From: Novosphingobium sp. ST904
GTDB taxonomy: Bacteria; Pseudomonadota; Alphaproteobacteria; Sphingomonadales; Sphingomonadaceae
DNA: 48,478 nt
Assembly: GCF_001298105.1 (NCBI RefSeq)
Contig: NZ_LGJH01000123.1
Location: forward strand, 1 to 48,478
Direction: 5' to 3'
Shown here: positions 21,395-32,800 of the stretch, one piece after another
How positions within the stretch are numbered: position 1 is the first letter of the stretch
How the letters are laid out: each line of letters begins with the position of its first letter
The notes under the pieces: model-generated
The model's input: only the letters and a program-made list of their open reading frames with translations
What the model was told of the DNA's origin: nothing
The model's database searches: none
Position numbers and translations under genes: made by a program

Positions 21395-21553
21395 TTCGTA
21401 AGCGTCACATGCCCGGGAAACTCGCTCTCGATTGCCGCACCCCTGGCGTCACGGGCCGGATCGAACCGCGCGCCGCGTCACTGCCGGGCAGATCGCCTCA
21501 AACCATTCTTCCGACGCTTGACCTGTCACACCCACGCGCTAGTCGCTTTGCCC

Positions 21554-22779
21554 ATGGCCTATCCCACTTCACCGCTCGCCTCGCCCTTCCCCGCCATGTC
21601 GCCGATCGCCGGCGTCACGCCGCACGTCGTGCGCGCCGGGTACAAGGACTGGGGCCGATGCGACCTGACTTACGTGGAACTGGACGAAGGCACCGCAGTT
21701 GCGGGCGTGTTCACCCGGAACCTGTGCTGTTCCAGCGAAGTCGAACTGGGGCGTGACAATGTGAAGCAGGGTTTCGCCCGCGCGCTGGTGGTCAATGCAG
21801 GCAACTCCAACGCCTTCACCGGCTACCGCGGGCGTGAGGCGTGGAGCAGATCATGGACCAGGTCGCAGCGCACATCGGCTGCCCGCGCGAACAGGTCTTC
21901 GTCTCCTCCACCGGCGTGATCGGCGTGCCGCTGCCCAAGGACAAGGCGCGCGAAGGCGTGGAGAAGGCGCTCACCGCAGAGCCCTGCTCTTGGGAGGACG
22001 TTGCCAACACCATCTCCACCACCGATACCTTCGCCAAGGGCGCGACGGCCACGGCGATGATTGGCCAAACCAAGGTGACCCTCGCCGCCGTCATCAAGGG
22101 ATCGGGCATGATCGCGCCGGACATGGCGACGATGCTCGGCTACATCTTTACCGATGCCGCCGTGGAGCCTGCCTTCCTGCAGGAATGCCTCTCCGCCGCG
22201 AACTTCCGCACGTTCTCGTGCATCACCGTCGATTCGGACACCTCCACCAGCGACACCGTGCTCGCCTTCGCCACCGGCAAGGCCGGCAACGCGCCGATCT
22301 CGTCGATCGCCTCGCCCGGCGCCCATGCCTTTGCCGCCGCGATTCATGACGTCTGCCGCCAGCTGGCCCACCTCGTCGTGCGCGACGGCGAAGGCGCGCA
22401 GAAGTTCATCGAGGTTGCCGTTACCGGCGCCGTCTCCGACGAAAGCGCGCGCAAGGTCGGCATGGCCATCGCCAACTCCCCGCTGGTGAAGACCGCCATC
22501 GCCGGGGAAGACGCCAACTGGGGCCGCGTCGTCATGGCCGTGGGCAAGGCAGGCGAACCGGCGGACCGCGACAAGCTCTCCATCGGCTTCGGCGGCACCT
22601 GGGCCGCGCGTGAGGGCCTGCCGCTCGCCGACTATGACGAAGCGCCCGTCGCCGCGCACCTCAAGGGGCAGGACGTCACTATCGAGGTCGACCTCGGCCT
22701 TGGCGAAGGCGCCGCCACCGTGTGGACCTGCGACCTGACGCACGGCTACATCTCGATCAACGCCGACTATCGGAGCTGA
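21554..22779 (+). CDS. argJ: bifunctional glutamate N-acetyltransferase/amino-acid acetyltransferase ArgJ (frame broken once)
   Basis: ArgJ transfers acetyl from N-acetylornithine to glutamate and can make N-acetylglutamate, closing the cyclic arginine pathway. The reconstructed product is about 408 residues. The proenzyme self-cleaves at KGSGMIAPDMATML, present near the middle, with Thr as the new N-terminal nucleophile. Other family blocks are VVNAGNSNAFTG, VFVSSTGVIGVPLP, FRTFSCITVDSDTSTSDT and GEDANWGRVVMAVG. The frame shifts at about 21839-21842, where GCG-GTG reads GCGTG (one G missing). The start ATG 21554 gives MAYPTSPLASPF. It ends two bases before the GST gene, so argJ, GST and the phosphatase probably form one transcript. 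Confidence 0.93.
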
Positions 22780-22781
22780 CG

Positions 22782-23405
22782 ATGGCCGGGCCGCAATTCA
22801 CCATCTGGGGGCGCCTCAACTCCCACAACGTCAAGAAAGTCGCCTGGTTCGCCGAGGAACTGGGCCTGAACTACGTGCGCCACGATATCGGCGGTTCGTT
22901 CGGCTATACCGAGGAGTACCTCGCCAAGAACCCGAACCGGCTGGTGCCGATGATCGAGGACGGCAAGCTCGTCCTCTGGGAATCGAACGCGATCCTGCGC
23001 TACATGGCGGCCGAATACGGCGGCGATCGCTGGTTCCAGCCCGATCCCATCGACCGCGCGCTGGCCGACCGCTGGATGGACTGGCAGATCACCTATGCCG
23101 ACGCCCAGCGCCTGCCCTTCCTTTCGATGGCCCGCACCCCGCAGGACCAGTGGGACATGCCCGCTATCGAGCGTGACGTGAAAACCTGCGCCGCGCACCT
23201 TGTCGTGCTGGAACGCTACTTGTCCGAAAAGCCCTGGCTTTCCGGCGGGGAGTTCGGCCTGGGCGATATTCCCATGGGGGTATACGCCTATACCTGGTTC
23301 TCGCTCCCGTTCGAGAAGCCCGAGTTTCCCGCGCTGGCCGAATGGTACGCCCGCATTCGTGAGCGCAAGGGCTATGCCCGGCAGGTCATGATCCCGCTCA
23401 CCTGA
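22782..23405 (+). CDS. glutathione S-transferase family protein
   Basis: This 207-residue soluble protein has the GST layout: an N-terminal thioredoxin-like domain (TIWGRLNSHNVKKVAW, where the Ser is the candidate catalytic residue, then NRLVPMIEDG with the cis-proline and LWESNAILRYMA), then an all-helical C-terminal domain (LSGGEFGLGDIPMGVYAYTW). It would conjugate glutathione to, or reduce, small electrophiles; the substrate is unknown. The ATG is two bases after the argJ stop, so it is probably translated from the same message. The link with arginine synthesis is likely positional only. Confidence 0.9.
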   Translation: MAGPQFTIWGRLNSHNVKKVAWFAEELGLNYVRHDIGGSFGYTEEYLAKNPNRLVPMIEDGKLVLWESNAILRYMAAEYGGDRWFQPDPIDRALADRWMDWQITYADAQRLPFLSMARTPQDQWDMPAIERDVKTCAAHLVVLERYLSEKPWLSGGEFGLGDIPMGVYAYTWFSLPFEKPEFPALAEWYARIRERKGYARQVMIPLT

Positions 23406-23428
23406 TCCTCCGTCAAAAGGCCTCCTGC

Positions 23429-24241
23429 ATGATCACCTCCACGCTCAACATCGCGGTCGAAACGATCATGCGCGAAGTCTCTCGCGATGTGATCCTGCCG
23501 CACTACCAGTCGCTGTCGAGCGAACAGATCGTGAGCAAGGCGGTGAACGACGTCGTCACCGTGGCCGACCGTGAGAGCGAGGCGATCCTGACCGAGCGCC
23601 TTATCACCCTCCTCCCCGAGGCTTCGGTCGTGGGCGAGGAAGCGACGTTCGCTGACGAGAACGAGCTGCTCAAGCTCAAGGACCGGCTCTGCTGGATCGT
23701 CGACCCGCTGGACGGCACCAACAATTTCGCCTCGGGCAAGGCCCCGTTCGGCATGCTGATCGCGCTGGCAGATAAGGGCGAGACGCTGGGCGGCTGGATA
23801 CTCGACTGCCTGACCGGCCGCTTCTGCCGCGCCTCGGCGGGCGGCGGCGCCTGGGTAGACGGCGAGCGCCTCACTGCCCGCGCCACGGGCGAAACGCCGC
23901 CCGTCGCCGCGATCTCGCTGATCTTCACCGAGGAATCGCGCCGCGAACGCCTGCGCACCGAAGTCGCCCCGCATTACCGCATGGTAGACATTCCCCGCTG
24001 CGCCGCAGAGCAATACCCTCGCCTCGCCCTTGGCCAGAACGACGTCGCGGTGTTCGAGCGCACCCTGCCCTGGGACCATGCGGCGGGCGCGCTGTTCCTC
24101 AACGAGGCGGGCGGGAAATGCGCCCGCCCGGACGGCTCCGCTTACCGGGTGGACGAAATCGGCCGCAAGGGCCTGATCGGAGCGGCCTCGCCCGCCCTGT
24201 TCGAAGCGCTGGCCAACCGCCTCACTGCACTGGAAGACTGA
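23429..24241 (+). CDS. inositol monophosphatase family protein
   Basis: This 270-residue Mg-dependent phosphatase has all three family motifs: the metal-binding Glu in VVGEEATF, WIVDPLDGTNNFASG (about residues 89-103) and WDHAAGALFLNEAGG near residue 214. Members hydrolyse inositol phosphate, histidinol phosphate (HisN) or 3'-phosphoadenosine phosphate (CysQ), and sequence alone does not decide among them. It follows the GST by 23 bases on the same strand. A GC hairpin at 24409-24429 may end the argJ-GST-phosphatase transcript. Confidence 0.9.
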   Translation: MITSTLNIAVETIMREVSRDVILPHYQSLSSEQIVSKAVNDVVTVADRESEAILTERLITLLPEASVVGEEATFADENELLKLKDRLCWIVDPLDGTNNFASGKAPFGMLIALADKGETLGGWILDCLTGRFCRASAGGGAWVDGERLTARATGETPPVAAISLIFTEESRRERLRTEVAPHYRMVDIPRCAAEQYPRLALGQNDVAVFERTLPWDHAAGALFLNEAGGKCARPDGSAYRVDEIGRKGLIGAASPALFEALANRLTALED

Positions 24242-24878
24242 AGCTTTTCAGCGGCCTGCCAGCCAAATTGAGCGGTGGAGAACGCTTCACCGTGCCCGTA
24301 CGATTGATCCCGGATCGGCGCTGCCGGGAAATCGGCAGAACTGCCGCCCTGTTCCCCTGCGCGCGATAATCAGGGCGCCCCGACACCTCACACCACCGCC
24401 GCGCAAACGGCCCGCCTTGCACGCGGGCCGCTTCATCGATCCGGCGGGAACAATTCAGGAAATTGCTCCAGGCTTTAAATTCAACGCTTTAAGAACTCGT
24501 GCAAGATAATTTCCATTTAAATCAATACTCGCCAACCAAGACCACGCCAAACAGAGTTCATCACGACAATACATCGGGACAGATAGGACATACATCGCGC
24601 CGTGCGATGGATCACTGCCCTCCTATCCATCAACTCGCCGCACAGGAAACTCGAATTACCGTCACGGCACTGCTGGCGCAAAACATGTTCATGCAGCGGA
24701 AAGGTGAACCTGAACACGCAGGCTTTCCATGAAGTTCAAGTGCGGCAAATCTGCCGCATGCCATTGAAACGAGATGGAGGGGGTTCCGACGGTGGCCAGG
24801 CTTTTTCGAAGCGGCTGCGGTCGGACGAAAGCTGCGATCACGCAGGCCTGACAGGTCGAGTTTTAAGGAGTCGCCGCA
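24242..24878. other. intergenic region upstream of the OmpA-family gene
   Basis: This is 637 bases with no convincing gene. GGCCCGC (24409-24415) and GCGGGCC (24423-24429) form a short hairpin that could end the upstream transcript. From about 24465 to 24600 the DNA is markedly AT-richer than its surroundings, suggesting a promoter region for the gene at 24879. An open frame at 24499-24732 lacks a ribosome-binding site and family features. Confidence 0.5.
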
Positions 24879-25757
24879 ATGAGTGTCATTACCAAAAGCC
24901 CCAAAGTCCTCCTGCTGGCCGCAATGCTGACCGGCACCGCTTCCGCCAGCCTGGCCGCGCAGTCGCAGGAACCGCCCGAAGCCGACGTTTCCGCCAGCTA
25001 CAGCGCCCCCGCGCCGGAAGCTGCCGAGATGACCGAAGGGCCTGACGTCGAAGGCATCATTTCCGCGCGCAGCGGCGACCGGATGCAGGTTACCGCCGCC
25101 GATGGCACCAACACCGTGATCGCCGTGAACGACGCCACCCGCATCAGCGCCAGCAAGGGCCTGTTCGGGCTCGGCCGCAACAAGCTGGTCGCCAGTTCGC
25201 TGCTGAACGGCCTGCCGGTTTCCGTAAAGACGATGCAATCCGGCGGCGGCCTCGTGGCCAGCCAGATCAAGCTGCAGAACAAGGATCTCAAGACCGCGTC
25301 GATGATCCACAACGGCACGGACCAGCGCTTCGCCGAACAGACCGCGGCCACCGAAGCGCTGCGCGGCCGCATGGGCGACATCGACCAGTACAACGTCAAG
25401 GGCACGACGAACGTGAACTTCGACACCGGCAAGGCAGCACTGTCCCCCCAGGCGAAGAACGACCTCTGCGCCGCGGCCTCGGCCGCCGAGGGCATGGACA
25501 ACGCCCTGCTGCTCGTGGTCGGCTACACCGATTCCACCGGAAGCCCCGATTTCAACCAGACGCTCAGCGAAAAGCGCGCCGGCAGCGTCGTCAATTATCT
25601 CCAGCAGGCCTGCCACTGGAAGCCCTACCGAATGCTGACGCCCACCGGCATGTCCGAGGCCGACCCGCTGGCGGACAATACGACCCCGCAGGGCAAGGCG
25701 CAGAACCGTCGCGTTGCAGTGAATATCCTCGTCAGCAAGGGCCTCGACGGCCTGTAA
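24879..25757 (+). CDS. OmpA-family outer-membrane/peptidoglycan-binding protein
   Basis: This is a 292-residue exported protein. A signal peptide (about residues 1-27, ending SLAAQ) is followed by a Pro/Glu/Ala-rich linker and a small beta domain (about 55-130: GIISARSGDRMQVTAADG, NDATRI) that reads like a DUF5666/OB-type fold. The C-terminal OmpA-like domain (about 175-285) has NVNFDTGKAALSP, VVGYTDSTG, NQTLSEKRAGSVVNYL and QNRRVAVNI, including the Asp and Arg expected to hold diaminopimelate of peptidoglycan. No eight-stranded barrel is present, so it is probably periplasmic. AAGGAG at 24865 supports the start, and a strong terminator follows at 25806. Confidence 0.88.
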   Translation: MSVITKSPKVLLLAAMLTGTASASLAAQSQEPPEADVSASYSAPAPEAAEMTEGPDVEGIISARSGDRMQVTAADGTNTVIAVNDATRISASKGLFGLGRNKLVASSLLNGLPVSVKTMQSGGGLVASQIKLQNKDLKTASMIHNGTDQRFAEQTAATEALRGRMGDIDQYNVKGTTNVNFDTGKAALSPQAKNDLCAAASAAEGMDNALLLVVGYTDSTGSPDFNQTLSEKRAGSVVNYLQQACHWKPYRMLTPTGMSEADPLADNTTPQGKAQNRRVAVNILVSKGLDGL

Positions 25758-25797
25758 GGCCGCCTGCCACGCCGACGGGGCACCTGCCCAAGACGCA

Positions 25798-25839
25798 CGA
25801 AAAAACCCCTTCCACCTTGATGGTGAAGGGGCTTTTTTG
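25798..25839. terminator. bidirectional rho-independent terminator
   Basis: AAAAACCCCTTCCACC and GGTGAAGGGGCTTTTTT form a stem with one bulged C over a TTGAT loop, with an A-run on one side and a T-run on the other. It ends the OmpA-family gene on the plus strand and trxA on the minus strand. Confidence 0.88.
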
Positions 25840-25906
25840 TTCCTGCCGGAAAAGCGGCCTTGCCGGACTGGCCGGTTCAGGCCCCCGGTTCAGGCCGATG
25901 CGAACC

Positions 25907-26227
25907 TCAGAGTTCGCCTTCGATCCAGCCCTTCAGCGCGCTCTTGGGAGCAGCGCCAAGCTTCTGGGCGACCGGCTTGCCGTCCTTGAACAGCACCATC
26001 AGCGGGATCGACTTCACGCCGATCTCGGCGGGGATGCCGGTGTTGGCCATGATGTCCATCTTGGCGATGGTCACCTTCTCGGACAGCTCGTCGCTGATCT
26101 CTTCCAGAGCCGGGCCGATCATCTTGCAGGGACCGCACCAGTCGGCCCAGAAATCGACGAGCACCGGCTTGTCGGACTTCAGAACGTCGTCTTCGAAGCT
26201 GGCGTCGGTAACAGCGATGGTCGCCAT
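25907..26227 (-). CDS. trxA: thioredoxin
   Basis: This is the cytoplasmic disulfide reductant, 106 residues, full length. The active site WCGPCK has Cys31 and Cys34. The cis-proline occurs in KSIPLMVLF and the buried Asp in VLVDFWADW. The start is ATG 26227 (MATIAVTDAS) with AAGGAG nine bases upstream; the open frame extends further, but without such a site. It lies 81 bases downstream of addA on the same strand, an arrangement I know from other alphaproteobacteria, and ends at the bidirectional terminator. Confidence 0.97.
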   Translation of the reverse strand: MATIAVTDASFEDDVLKSDKPVLVDFWADWCGPCKMIGPALEEISDELSEKVTIAKMDIMANTGIPAEIGVKSIPLMVLFKDGKPVAQKLGAAPKSALKGWIEGEL

Positions 26228-26308
26228 GAATTGAAACTCCTTGGGTATCTCGGTTGAACGCAATCTAGGGACGAATTGTCTCGAGGCAACGCCTGCCCCG
26301 GCATAGCT

Positions 26309-29300
26309 TTACTGGGCCGGGGAAAAGTCCGGCTTGTGAACAGCCAGCACTTCGGCGGGAACCTCGATCAGGCGCGGCACCGTGGTGTAGAGCAGCGCCA
26401 CTTCCACGGCGCGGCCGGGAAACGCCACTTCCAGCGCGGCGGCATAGGCACCCATCTGGCGCAAGACGCCGCGCGGCACCTGCTCCAGCCGCTCTGGCGG
26501 GCGGCGTGCGGTCTTGTAATCCACAAGGCGGATACGCTCAGGCTCGACCACGAGACGGTCGATCGTGCCCGCCACCACCTGCCCGCCGACTACGGCCGCC
26601 ACCGGCACCTCGGCAAGGCTGGCCGGGCCGAACAGTTCCGCCCAGTCCGGGTTTGCAAGCACCGCCATCGCGCTCGCCAGCATGGCCTCGCGCGTGTCTT
26701 CCGGCAGGTCGGCAGCATTGCGGGCCAGCCATTGCCAACCCGATTCCTCGCGCATGTCCGCTTCCACTTGCGGCAGGCGTTCAAGCAACTTGTGAACCAG
26801 CGTGCCGCGCCGCAAGGCATCGCGCCCGGCACCCGGCGGGAAAGGCGGATCGGGCGCATCGTCCTCCCCCAGCGAGGAAGGCGCCAGCGGGCGCGGCGGG
26901 CGCGGTTCGGCGGGCGGGGCCCGTTCCAGCCAACGCGGCAGCGGCTCGCGAAGCGGCAGTTCCACCGAACGGACTTCGGCGGGCAGCGGCGCAGGCGGCG
27001 GGCCATGTTCGCACCGCGTGCCCCAGATCGGATCCTCGACTTCGGCCTCAGCCGGGAACAGCGCGCGCAAGTTCGCGTACCAGCTCTTTTCGGCAGGACC
27101 ATCCCTGTCGCGCCGACCGAGCGCGCCGCCGATGAACAACGCTTCCTCGGCGCGGGTCATGGCGACGTAGAGCAAGCGCCAGTGCTCCTGCTCGTCCCCC
27201 TCGCGATTGGCGGCGATCTGCGCGGCGATGCGGCCGACCTTCTCTTCCTTCGAGAGCGGAGGCAGCGGCACCTTGCGGCGTTCATCGCGCGGATCGGAGA
27301 GATCGAAACCCCGATCGCGCGCCGCTTCCGGGTTGCCGGTGGCGTCCGCCAGGATCACGATGGGTGCCTGCAGCCCCTTCGAGCCATGCACCGTCATCAC
27401 CCGGACCAGACCGGAGGCCGCATCCGCCTCGCGCTTCAGCTCGCCGTCGCCCGCGTCGAACCAGGCGAGGAAGCCCGCAAGGCTGGGCGTGTCCGTGGCG
27501 ACATAGGCTTGCGCGGCGTTGACCAGTTCGTCGATCGGGTCATTGGCCTCGCTGCCGAGCCGTGCAACCAGCTTGCGGCGTCCCTGCCAGGGGCCGACCA
27601 GCAGCCAGTGCAGCAGCGCCAGTGGCGGTTCGTAATCCGCCAGCGCCAGCAGTGCCCCAAGTTGCTGGAGAACGGCCGCGATCTCCGGGCCCGATTGCGC
27701 GCGCAGATGCTCCCACAGGCGGCGGTTCCTGTCCCGGTAGCCATGTTGCAGCAACTGGGCCTGGCTCCAGCCGATGAGCGGTGAAACCAGCAGCGCGGCA
27801 AGGTTGAGATCGTCGAGCGGCTGCACCGCGAAGCGCAGCGCGGCGATCAGGTCCTTCACCGCCAGCGGCGCGCCCAGACGCAGACGGTCGACGCCCGCCA
27901 CCGGCACGCCCGCCGCATGAAGCCGCGCAACGATCAGCCCGGCAAGCTCCTTGCGCTGGCGCACCAGCACCATGATGTCGCCCGCACCCGCACGGCGAGG
28001 ACTACCCTTGTTCAGCGTAAAGCCCGGCCCGGATGGATCGAGCCACTCGCGCACCTGCTGCGCGATGCGCTCGGCCATCTGGCGGTCCGGTCGCGAAAGC
28101 CAGTTGGGCTGCTGCCCGTCGTTGTCGTCGCCTTCGAGAGGCTCGTCATCGTCTTCGCCGATCTGCTCGGAGACAGGCTTCCACAAGGCGACGTAGCCCG
28201 GCCTTTCCTGCCCGACGTGCCGCCCGGCCGGACGGTCGAGCCCGAAGCTGGCATGGCCGATGCCGGAGATGGCCTGATCCACGAAATCGAGGACGTGCTG
28301 CGCGGTGCGGAAGCTGCGGTCCAGCCCCAGTTCCATGAGCGGCCGCGCGGCTATACCGCTGCGCAACATATCCGCATTGTCGGCCGCCTCGCGCATCTTG
28401 CCGCGCACCCGGTCCGCGGCCCGGCGGAAGTTCTCGGGGCTGGTGCCCTGAAAACGGAAGATCGCCTGCTTGTAATCGCCCACGACGAAGAGTGTGCGCA
28501 TGAGGTTCTGGGGATGGCCTTCGCGCTGCCCCTCGCCTGCCCAGAACTCCTCCGCCATGGCGAAGACGATGTCCCACTGCGCGGCATTGGTGTCCTGCGC
28601 CTCGTCAACCAGGATATGGTCGAACCGGCGATCCAGCTTGTAGCGGATCCAGTCGGCAGAGGCCTGTCCGCGCAACAGGTCGGCGGCGCGGCGGATCTGG
28701 TCGTCGAAATCGATCAGCCCTTCGCGCTGCTTGGCCTCGTCCCAGGCGAGCGCGAAGGCACGGCCGAGCCGCAGCGCGGGCACCAGCCTCTCGGCAAGGC
28801 CCAGCAGCGCCTTGGTCTCGCGGATTCGCGCAACGCTCTCGCCTACGCGCAGGGCATAGCCTTCGTAGTCCGGATCGCGCTTGGACAAGTGGTTGAGGCT
28901 GCGAACGCCATCGTCCTTGGTGAACAGCGCGGCGTGGAGATCGTCGATCCCCTCCGCCCGCTTCGCCGGGCTCCAGGTGAGCCACGGAACCAGGACGTCG
29001 GTTGCCTTGTGCGCGGTGGCGGTGTTCCATTCGGCCAGAACCTCGCAGCATTTGCGCAGCGAGCGGACGTCGAAAGCATCGTCGCTGCACATTTCGGCGA
29101 GCAATTCGTCACCCGCTTCCTCAGGCAGGCCAAGCAGGCGCAGGACGTGGCTGCGGATATCGCCGGCCTGCCACGATCCCGGTCCGAACCAGGCCTCACG
29201 TGCGCCTGCACAGCGGAGCAGGAAATCGACCACCGAGTCCGGCCCGTGACGCAGCGAAAGCTGCGCGATGGCACCCAGCAGCCCCGGCCCGTCGAAAGGA

Positions 29301-29820
29301 TCGTTCTCAGCCGAAACGAGCAGATCGGCAAGCACCTGCCGGGCCAGCAACGCCCGTTCGCGGTCTTCCATCGGCCGCGTGCCGGGCACAAGCTGCGCTT
29401 CAAGCGGGAACGTCGCCAGCAGCCACTGCGAGAAGGCGTGGATCGTGTCGATCCGCAGGCCACCGCCCGGACTGTCGAGCACGGCGGTGAACAGGGTGCG
29501 TGCACGCGCTCTCGTGTCAGGATCGGTCGGCGCGCGATCGCGTCCAGCCGCTGGAACAGCAGGGTGTCCTCAAGCCGCACCCATTCCGCCAGCGTGCCGT
29601 TGATGCGCGCGGCCATTTCGGTGGCGCCCGCCTTGGTGAACGTAAGGCACAATACCTGCGAAGGCTCGACGTTCTCCTGCAACAACAGCCGCAGCACGCG
29701 CGAGGAAAGCACCTGGGTCTTGCCGGTGCCGGCCGAAGCCGAAAGCCACACGGTATCGCGCGGGTTCACCGCCAGCATCTGGTTGCCGTGCAGCGGATGG
29801 ACGGCGGCGGGACCGCTCAT
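26309..29820 (-). CDS. addA: double-strand-break repair helicase-nuclease subunit AddA (frame broken once)
   Basis: AddA is the UvrD-type helicase and nuclease subunit of AddAB, which resects double-strand breaks for RecA. The reconstructed product is about 1170 residues. It has Walker A (SASAGTGKT), LTFTKAGATEMAARI, IDTIHAFSQWLL, the Walker B HILVDEAQDTNAAQW, VMTVHGSKGLQAPIV, LYVAMTRAEEAL, and a C-terminal RecB-type nuclease with GTIDRL and LVDYKT. The frame breaks at about 29524-29527, where CCC reads CC on the coding strand, so ARRP should continue DPDTRARART. The start ATG overlaps the addB stop (ATGA). Confidence 0.95.
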
Positions 29821-32800
29821 GCCTCATCCTCCCCGCCCGCGCGTTCCCGGCCGCCGAGCGAGGTGATCCATTCGTCGAGACGCATCAACTGATCGTAATC
29901 CGCATAAGAGCCGAGTTCGGGATTGAGGCGCGCGGTGAAGGGTTCGTTCCCGAGAATCCAGCGGTCGAGCGCATCGTTCAGGTAGCGCTCGGTCTCGGGC
30001 AGGAAATCGTCCGGTTCGATGCCCGAGCGCCGCTTGCCGACCTTGAGCGGCGTGGTGTCGTAACCGATCCGCCCCTTGTCCTTGGCCATCGACCAATATT
30101 CGAAGCCGCTGGCCTCGCCCGCGATCTCAAGGCCCTGCATGTCCTTGAATCCGCCGCCTTGTGCGATCAGCGCGATCAGGCCAAGCTGCAGCGCAAAGCC
30201 TTCCTCCACCCGGCGCGCCGTGGGCGGCGATCCGGTCTTGTAATCCACCACCGCCAGCGAGCCATCGGCCAGCCGGTCGATACGGTCGGCGCGGCCATGG
30301 ATGCGGATGTCGCGGTGGCGCATGTCGCCCCATGCCTCGCTGGCTATCACCTTGCGGCCCGCGGTCTTGTGTTCGAGCACCAGATCCCGGAAGGTATCGA
30401 GCGCAGCGGAAAGGCGCGGCCACCACAGGGCGCGCATCAGCGGGTGCGCGTTCTTCTCGGTCAGCACGGCCTGTGCGATCGCGTGAAGCCCGTCCACCGG
30501 TTCGCCCGCCTTGTGCCAGTCCTCCAGGATCTTGTGCGCGACTTCCCCCTTCCACGCCGCGCTCGGCTCGGCATCGAGCGCGTCGAGCTTGCGCAGGCGC
30601 AGCACGGCATTGGCGTAGAATTCGTAAGGGTCTCCGCGCAGCCGGTCGAGCCCGGTCACGGCCAGATCGACACGCCGCTGTTCGGCCGAAGGCATCGGCT
30701 GCGGGCGCGGATGCGGCGGCACCGGTACGGCATCATCAAGCATACGGGCCAGACGCAGGGCCTCGCTCTCGACATGGCGGTCGCCCTGTTCGCCAAGCAG
30801 CGCCTTCACGCGCAGCACGAAGCGCGAGGGGATCACCGGCCCGCCCGCATCGCGCAAGGCCCAGCTCAGCACCACTTCGGGCGCCCCCAATGCCGCTGCA
30901 AGATCGTGCGCGGCCAGCCCGATGCGGAAGTCCGCTCCGGGAACGCCGAGCGCGCGCAGCACGGCAGGCGGCAGCAGCGCGTCCTGCGAGGGCGAAGCCG
31001 GCCAGACACCTTCGACGAGACCGCCGCAGATGACGAGATCGGCGCGGCTCATCCGCGCTTCCAGCAAGCCGTAGATCGACACGCGCGGATGCCCGCCCCA
31101 GGGCGGACGCACTGCAGCACGGTCCATCACGTCGCGCAGCATGGCATGAAGTTCGCGCGGGTCGAACAGCGTGCCTGCGGAACCCGCCGCCGCGCGCAGT
31201 TCCTCGACCATGGCGCTCAGCGCGCGGCCATCGGCGCCGGCCCAGATCGCCTCGCCGCACAGTGTCTCGGCAGCATCCACCAGCTTGCCAAGGAGGAATT
31301 CGAGCGGCTCGGCCTCACCCAGCGCGAAGAGCGGCGCGAGCACGGCTTCGACTTCGGCCCACCACTCGCCCAGCTTTTCCTGCTCCGCCAGTTCGGCGAG
31401 AGGGGCAAGACCCGCGCCGGGACGCGGCCCCCGCAAGGCAAGATCGAGCTTGCGGGCACTTTCCAGCCAGCGCGGACGCCCTTCGCCGCCGCCAGCCAGC
31501 GGATGCACCAGAAGCGCCATGAGCGGCACCGGCGCCGCCTGTTCGGCCAGAACTTCAGCCAGCAACAGCATGAGCCGTCCTGCGGCTGTCTGGGCGAGCG
31601 GACGTCCCGCCGTATCGTCCGCGGTGATGCCCCAGCGTTCAAGATGGGCGACGACCCTCCCGGCAAGGCCGCGATCCGGGGTAATGAGCGCCACCCGCCG
31701 TTCCGGCACTTCCAGCGCCTCGCGCACCATCACGGCAATGGCCTGCGCTTCCTGCTCGGGATGCGTGCTTTCCATCAGCCGCCCCCCTGCCAGGCGACGT
31801 TTTTCGGCGGGAAGGCTGACCCAGGCCGCCGAAGCGCGCGGCGGCAGGAACAGGTTCGATATCACAGTGCTGCGCTCGGCCGGAGAGGCGCCGTAGCCGG
31901 AGCGATGCCAGGCCGCGACCTCGTCCCGCGCGATCCCCATGCGGTTGAGCAGGAGCTTGAGGTGGTACTGCGGATGCGTGACCGCATCGGCCCGGCCGAA
32001 CGGAGGATCGTCCGGTTGTTCAGGCTTGCCTGCCGTGCCGAGTTCGTCCCAGACTTCCGGCGGAAGCGCCAGGTCGAAGTCCGGCAGGACCACGCTGCCG
32101 CCCGGCAGCTCGCTCACCACGCGCAGCATTCTTGCCAGCGACGGCGAAGCGCTGGTCACGCCGGCGGCGACGACAGGATATGCGGGCGGTGTAGCCTCCC
32201 ATTCGCGGGCGGCGTGTTCGAACAGCAGGTTGCGGCGTTCAGGCGCGTCGATCTCGCCGCGTTCCGCCAGTTCCGCGATCCAGTATTGCTGCACTTTCAG
32301 GAAGGTGCGCGTATTGTCGGTCCAGTGACCGGCAAGATCGCCGACGATGCCGATCACGCGCTCGCTGATGAGGTCGATCGGCGCGATGCCCTCTACCAGC
32401 AGCCTGTCCATGGTGCGGCCCAGTTCCCAGGCACGGCGCAGCAGGGCGGCCCCCTTTCCGGCCTCGTCTCCCTCCACCTCGCGCAAGTAGTGGGCAAGCC
32501 GCAGCCAGCGGCGCGTCGGATCGGCAGCAGGCGCGATTTCGGCCGCGCCGAGCGGATCGAGCAGCGGGCCCAGCGTTTCGTCGAGATCGAGATCGCCCAC
32601 CACGACCATGCGCGGCAACAGCATCCCCGGCCGATCCGTCGTGCCCGAATGGCGGACGAACGCCTCGGTAACGGTGCGGATCGCACGGCGGCTCGGCAGC
32701 AGCAAGGTCAGCCGCGCGAGGCCCAGTTCACCTTCGGAATAGCGCGGCACCAGCCCCGCGACCAGGGCGTCGGCGAAACCACGGTGCGCAGCAATGGAAT

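Noticed and set aside
24499..24732. Short open frame in the AT-rich gap before the OmpA-family gene
   Set aside because: No ribosome-binding site, no recognisable features, and it ends in what should be promoter DNA.
27917..29866. Long plus-strand open frames opposite addA and addB
   Set aside because: Both real genes have full motif sets on the minus strand; the plus-strand frames are compositional artefacts.
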